In this document: positions 62,275-64,000 of the stretch, piece by piece
Position numbering within the stretch: the stretch's first letter is position 1
Layout of the letters: each line of letters starts with the position of its first letter
From: Candidatus Thorarchaeota archaeon
Lineage (GTDB): Archaea; Asgardarchaeota; Thorarchaeia; Thorarchaeales; Thorarchaeaceae
DNA: 64,000 bases
Assembly: GCA_029858305.1 (NCBI GenBank)
Contig: JAOUFI010000003.1
Span: 38,662-102,661 of the forward strand
Direction of reading: 5' to 3'
Position numbers and translations under genes: made by a program
The notes under the pieces: generated by a model
The model's database searches: none
Seen by the model: only the letters and a program-made list of their open reading frames with translations
Told to the model about the DNA's origin: nothing

Positions 62275-62931
62275 TTACAACTGTGCCTTCTTGTAGGCAT
62301 CTGGTAGACGGAGACCTGTCTTTCCCATAAAGACATCTCGTAACAACTCAACATGCTCATCGAGATCCTTGAGAAGTTTGTCGCGGGCATTTGGCTCGAT
62401 ATTGGGTTCAACAACCCAGATTGTGAGATAGTTACTAACTACACCAATATCGATTGCGCCTTCCTCGAAATCTCGAAAGATGGTCAGTTTAACAAGGAAC
62501 TCCGACTCATACATGTTCAGAATATCTCGAATACTAATCATGATTAGATCTAGAAATCCGACAAGATCCTCAAGGTCAGGTGAATCTTCTAGATCACATC
62601 TCATAGACTCAGTGAGAGTCTGAATTATTGAGGAGGAATGTCTTAGATTCTCAAACATATGCATCAGTTTTGTGAACTCACGGATTGAGGTCTCAAAAGA
62701 TGGAACCAATTTATCGTATAGATTAACAAGAAGAATGCCCTTGCTGTTTTCTCGAATATTCTGAAAACCTTCGAGCTTACCTAGAGGTCCATCTAAATGC
62801 TCAATCTGCATTATTGTATTTGTGACAGCCTGAATCGACTTTACAGACTTCCTCTGGATGTTTGCCCATTTCTCAATAAAAGTGTCAAGTCCATCACGGA
62901 GGTCGTCGAGTGAGTCTAGGTAATTTGGCAC
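62275..62931 (-). CDS. Helical protein of unknown function
   Basis: The 218 residues are largely helical and charged, with no signal, membrane helix or motif I recognise. The N-terminal half (RKSVKSIQAVTNTIMQIEHL) looks like a coiled coil, and the C-terminal half contains DKLLKDLDEHVELLRDVFMG. The GTG start at 62931 lacks a clear ribosome site. It lies upstream of the HdeD-like gene on the same strand, with a 54-base gap, so cotranscription is likely. It could be a structural or signalling protein of the lineage. Confidence 0.5.
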   Translation of the reverse strand: MPNYLDSLDDLRDGLDTFIEKWANIQRKSVKSIQAVTNTIMQIEHLDGPLGKLEGFQNIRENSKGILLVNLYDKLVPSFETSIREFTKLMHMFENLRHSSSIIQTLTESMRCDLEDSPDLEDLVGFLDLIMISIRDILNMYESEFLVKLTIFRDFEEGAIDIGVVSNYLTIWVVEPNIEPNARDKLLKDLDEHVELLRDVFMGKTGLRLPDAYKKAQL

Positions 62932-63004
62932 TTAACTATCTACTCCGAGTGAATTTTCGTATTATTGCATATAAGACATTCTGCGGGGGCACAACTGCCA
63001 AAAA

Positions 63005-63031
63005 ATGGCGAGAGATGATAGTATTCGCCAT
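63005..63031. promoter_or_regulatory. Inverted repeat upstream of the helical-protein gene
   Basis: ATGGCGA (63005-63011) and TCGCCAT (63025-63031) are perfect 7-base inverted repeats 13 bases apart. They lie in the 183-base gap between two minus-strand genes, 74 bases before the start at 62931, where an operator would be expected. The SagB-like gene ends 84 bases further upstream. Confidence 0.3.
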
Positions 63032-63114
63032 CTCCAGAGTCTACCTATATCGATCTTATTCCGTATAAACCAGTCTATTATAGTTAACAGCTGGTCAAGA
63101 TGTGCTTAGCGGAG

Positions 63115-64000
63115 TTATGTCTGTGCGATGTATTCTAATTCTATTTCTTCATCTTCTGCAGTCAGAACAACTACTTTTCCTGGCTTCCCTTCTTTAGTAA
63201 ACTCGAACCTCATGGCTCTTGCACTGTTTTCTCCAATGAATTCAAACTCGTTGTAGGGATCAAGAATTTCTTCAAACTCCCCTATCTTGACGATGAGTTG
63301 ACTATCCTTAACCATGAATTCGACCAGATTCTTCCGTTTATAGTTCCCTTCTAGTCGCAGTAGACTTTCTGGAGTGACCTGTTTCTTAGCGTATTTGAAA
63401 AACTCTGTGAGTTTCTTTTCTTTTCGATATCTTCCCACAGGAGCTAGCAATACAACAAACTCTTCGTCTGTTTTCAGGTCGAATAGATTATCCAATTTAT
63501 TTTGTTCATAGTAACCGATAGCCACCGTACCTAAATTGATTGCTTCACAAGCCATGTAGAGATTTTGACATACAATACCCAGATCTATAGCAATGAATTT
63601 GTGAGAGAGTATGGTATAACGCCACTCAGTTCGATATGGGACAGCTGTCCAACAGAAAATGACAGGAGCTGTCCCCACAAACTTCTGGTCAAAAGAGAGT
63701 TTGCCCATTGTTTCTTCTGCATTTTCTATTTTCTTGATATACAATAGTTGATGAGTAAAGGAGATATAACGATAAAGCCCAGGTTCAAGCCCTTCTATTC
63801 TATTAATGACAAGATAGGTTTCTAATGGGCTCTTTGCCCCCGCAGATGGAACAGTACGTCTTACTCCACGACCAGATTTCAGCACTGTTTTCACTCCTTG
63901 AGTACTCCATAGAAGAAAGGACAATTCTTCCAACGTTAGAGGAGCTGAGGTATATTTCCTTCTACTCTTTCTGTTATTTACAAGATCGAGAAAAGGAGTC
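63115..64000 (-). CDS. SagB-type nitroreductase with extra C-terminal domain, 5' end cut by window edge
   Basis: On the minus strand the frame is open from the right edge of the window: NRKSRRKYTSAPLTLEELS and SFLLWSTQGV, then RRTVPSAGAKSPLETYLVI, are the standard opening of SagB-type FMN-dependent dehydrogenases, so the true start is beyond 64000. DLGIVCQNLYMACEAINLGT and the GRYRKEKK end of the nitroreductase fold follow. About 85 residues are then added that read like a small beta domain (LLRLEGNYKRKNLVEF, then FEFTKEGKPGKVVVL), similar in pattern to DUF3471 domains. SagB enzymes oxidise azoline rings in peptide natural products, but many stand-alone archaeal copies have unknown substrates. 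No cyclodehydratase or precursor peptide gene is in the window. Confidence 0.85.
   Translation of the reverse strand, partial: TPFLDLVNNRKSRRKYTSAPLTLEELSFLLWSTQGVKTVLKSGRGVRRTVPSAGAKSPLETYLVINRIEGLEPGLYRYISFTHQLLYIKKIENAEETMGKLSFDQKFVGTAPVIFCWTAVPYRTEWRYTILSHKFIAIDLGIVCQNLYMACEAINLGTVAIGYYEQNKLDNLFDLKTDEEFVVLLAPVGRYRKEKKLTEFFKYAKKQVTPESLLRLEGNYKRKNLVEFMVKDSQLIVKIGEFEEILDPYNEFEFIGENSARAMRFEFTKEGKPGKVVVLTAEDEEIELEYIAQT

Noticed and set aside
1..64000. CRISPR array, insertion sequence, prophage or integron
   Set aside because: No regularly spaced direct repeats, no transposase or integrase pattern and no terminal repeats were seen by eye.

Overview
This 64 kb window looks archaeal. It carries the archaeal-type phosphopantetheine adenylyltransferase (COG1019 family), archaeal/eukaryotic-type tryptophanyl- and glycyl-tRNA synthetases, HMG-CoA reductase (isoprenoid lipids), an Nre-family repair protein, and surface proteins with a signal peptide plus a single C-terminal membrane anchor. 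TTG and GTG starts are frequent and many genes have Shine-Dalgarno motifs. Heliorhodopsin, bacterial-type MutS/MutL/UvrA, class II HMG-CoA reductase and SNAP-like helical-repeat proteins together suggest an Asgard archaeon, perhaps Thorarchaeia-like. Thermoplasmatota remain possible; this is inference, because no rRNA is present. I recognised no rRNA, tRNA, CRISPR array, transposase or prophage. Coding density is high and intergenic gaps are mostly under 300 bases.

Layout. 1-6019: a truncated iron-sulfur flavoprotein gene, mutS behind a structured leader, an MFS transporter and an aldo/keto reductase with a ferredoxin-like tail. 6321-9032: a three-gene membrane unit (unknown membrane protein, GT87-like glycosyltransferase, heliorhodopsin) closed by a large inverted repeat, followed by an acidic Thr-rich anchored surface protein. 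10405-15144 (minus): uvrA and a duplicated nucleotidyltransferase. 15339-18358: winged-helix membrane regulator plus ABC exporter. 18419-19833: ribulose-phosphate epimerase and a small transaldolase. 20020-23399: amidohydrolase and mutL. 23551-28228: APH-like kinase, a triple-domain GATase-like surface protein, a membrane-anchored methyltransferase and a YbjN-like protein. 28383-34559: a large polytopic protein ending in a SpoIIM-like domain, ferritin, an M28 peptidase and CoaD. 34556-40440: RACo-like ATPase, universal stress protein, an alkyltransferase homologue, glyS and HMG-CoA reductase. 40599-44963: zinc-ribbon membrane protein, two convergent SNAP/TPR-like proteins and an AlaX-type editing protein. 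44965-50178: two GT-C glycosyltransferase paralogues around a YbjN-like gene, then Nre. 50205-54365: two zinc-ribbon membrane proteins, a membrane protein and trpS. 54522-61582: a cation-homeostasis cluster (NhaA, amphi-Trp protein, PhoU-like protein, CPA1 antiporter, type II P-type ATPase). 61639-64000: HdeD-like protein, an unknown helical protein and a partial SagB-type nitroreductase.

Themes. Several genes handle DNA damage (mutS, mutL, uvrA, nre and an alkyltransferase homologue), and a light-sensing heliorhodopsin lies between mutS and uvrA. A second theme is surface glycosylation and membrane proteins. A third is a plus-strand run of sodium/proton and cation transport genes interleaved with two small soluble proteins that could regulate them. 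Three short leader reading frames with strong Shine-Dalgarno motifs precede mutS, the winged-helix regulator and the P-type ATPase.
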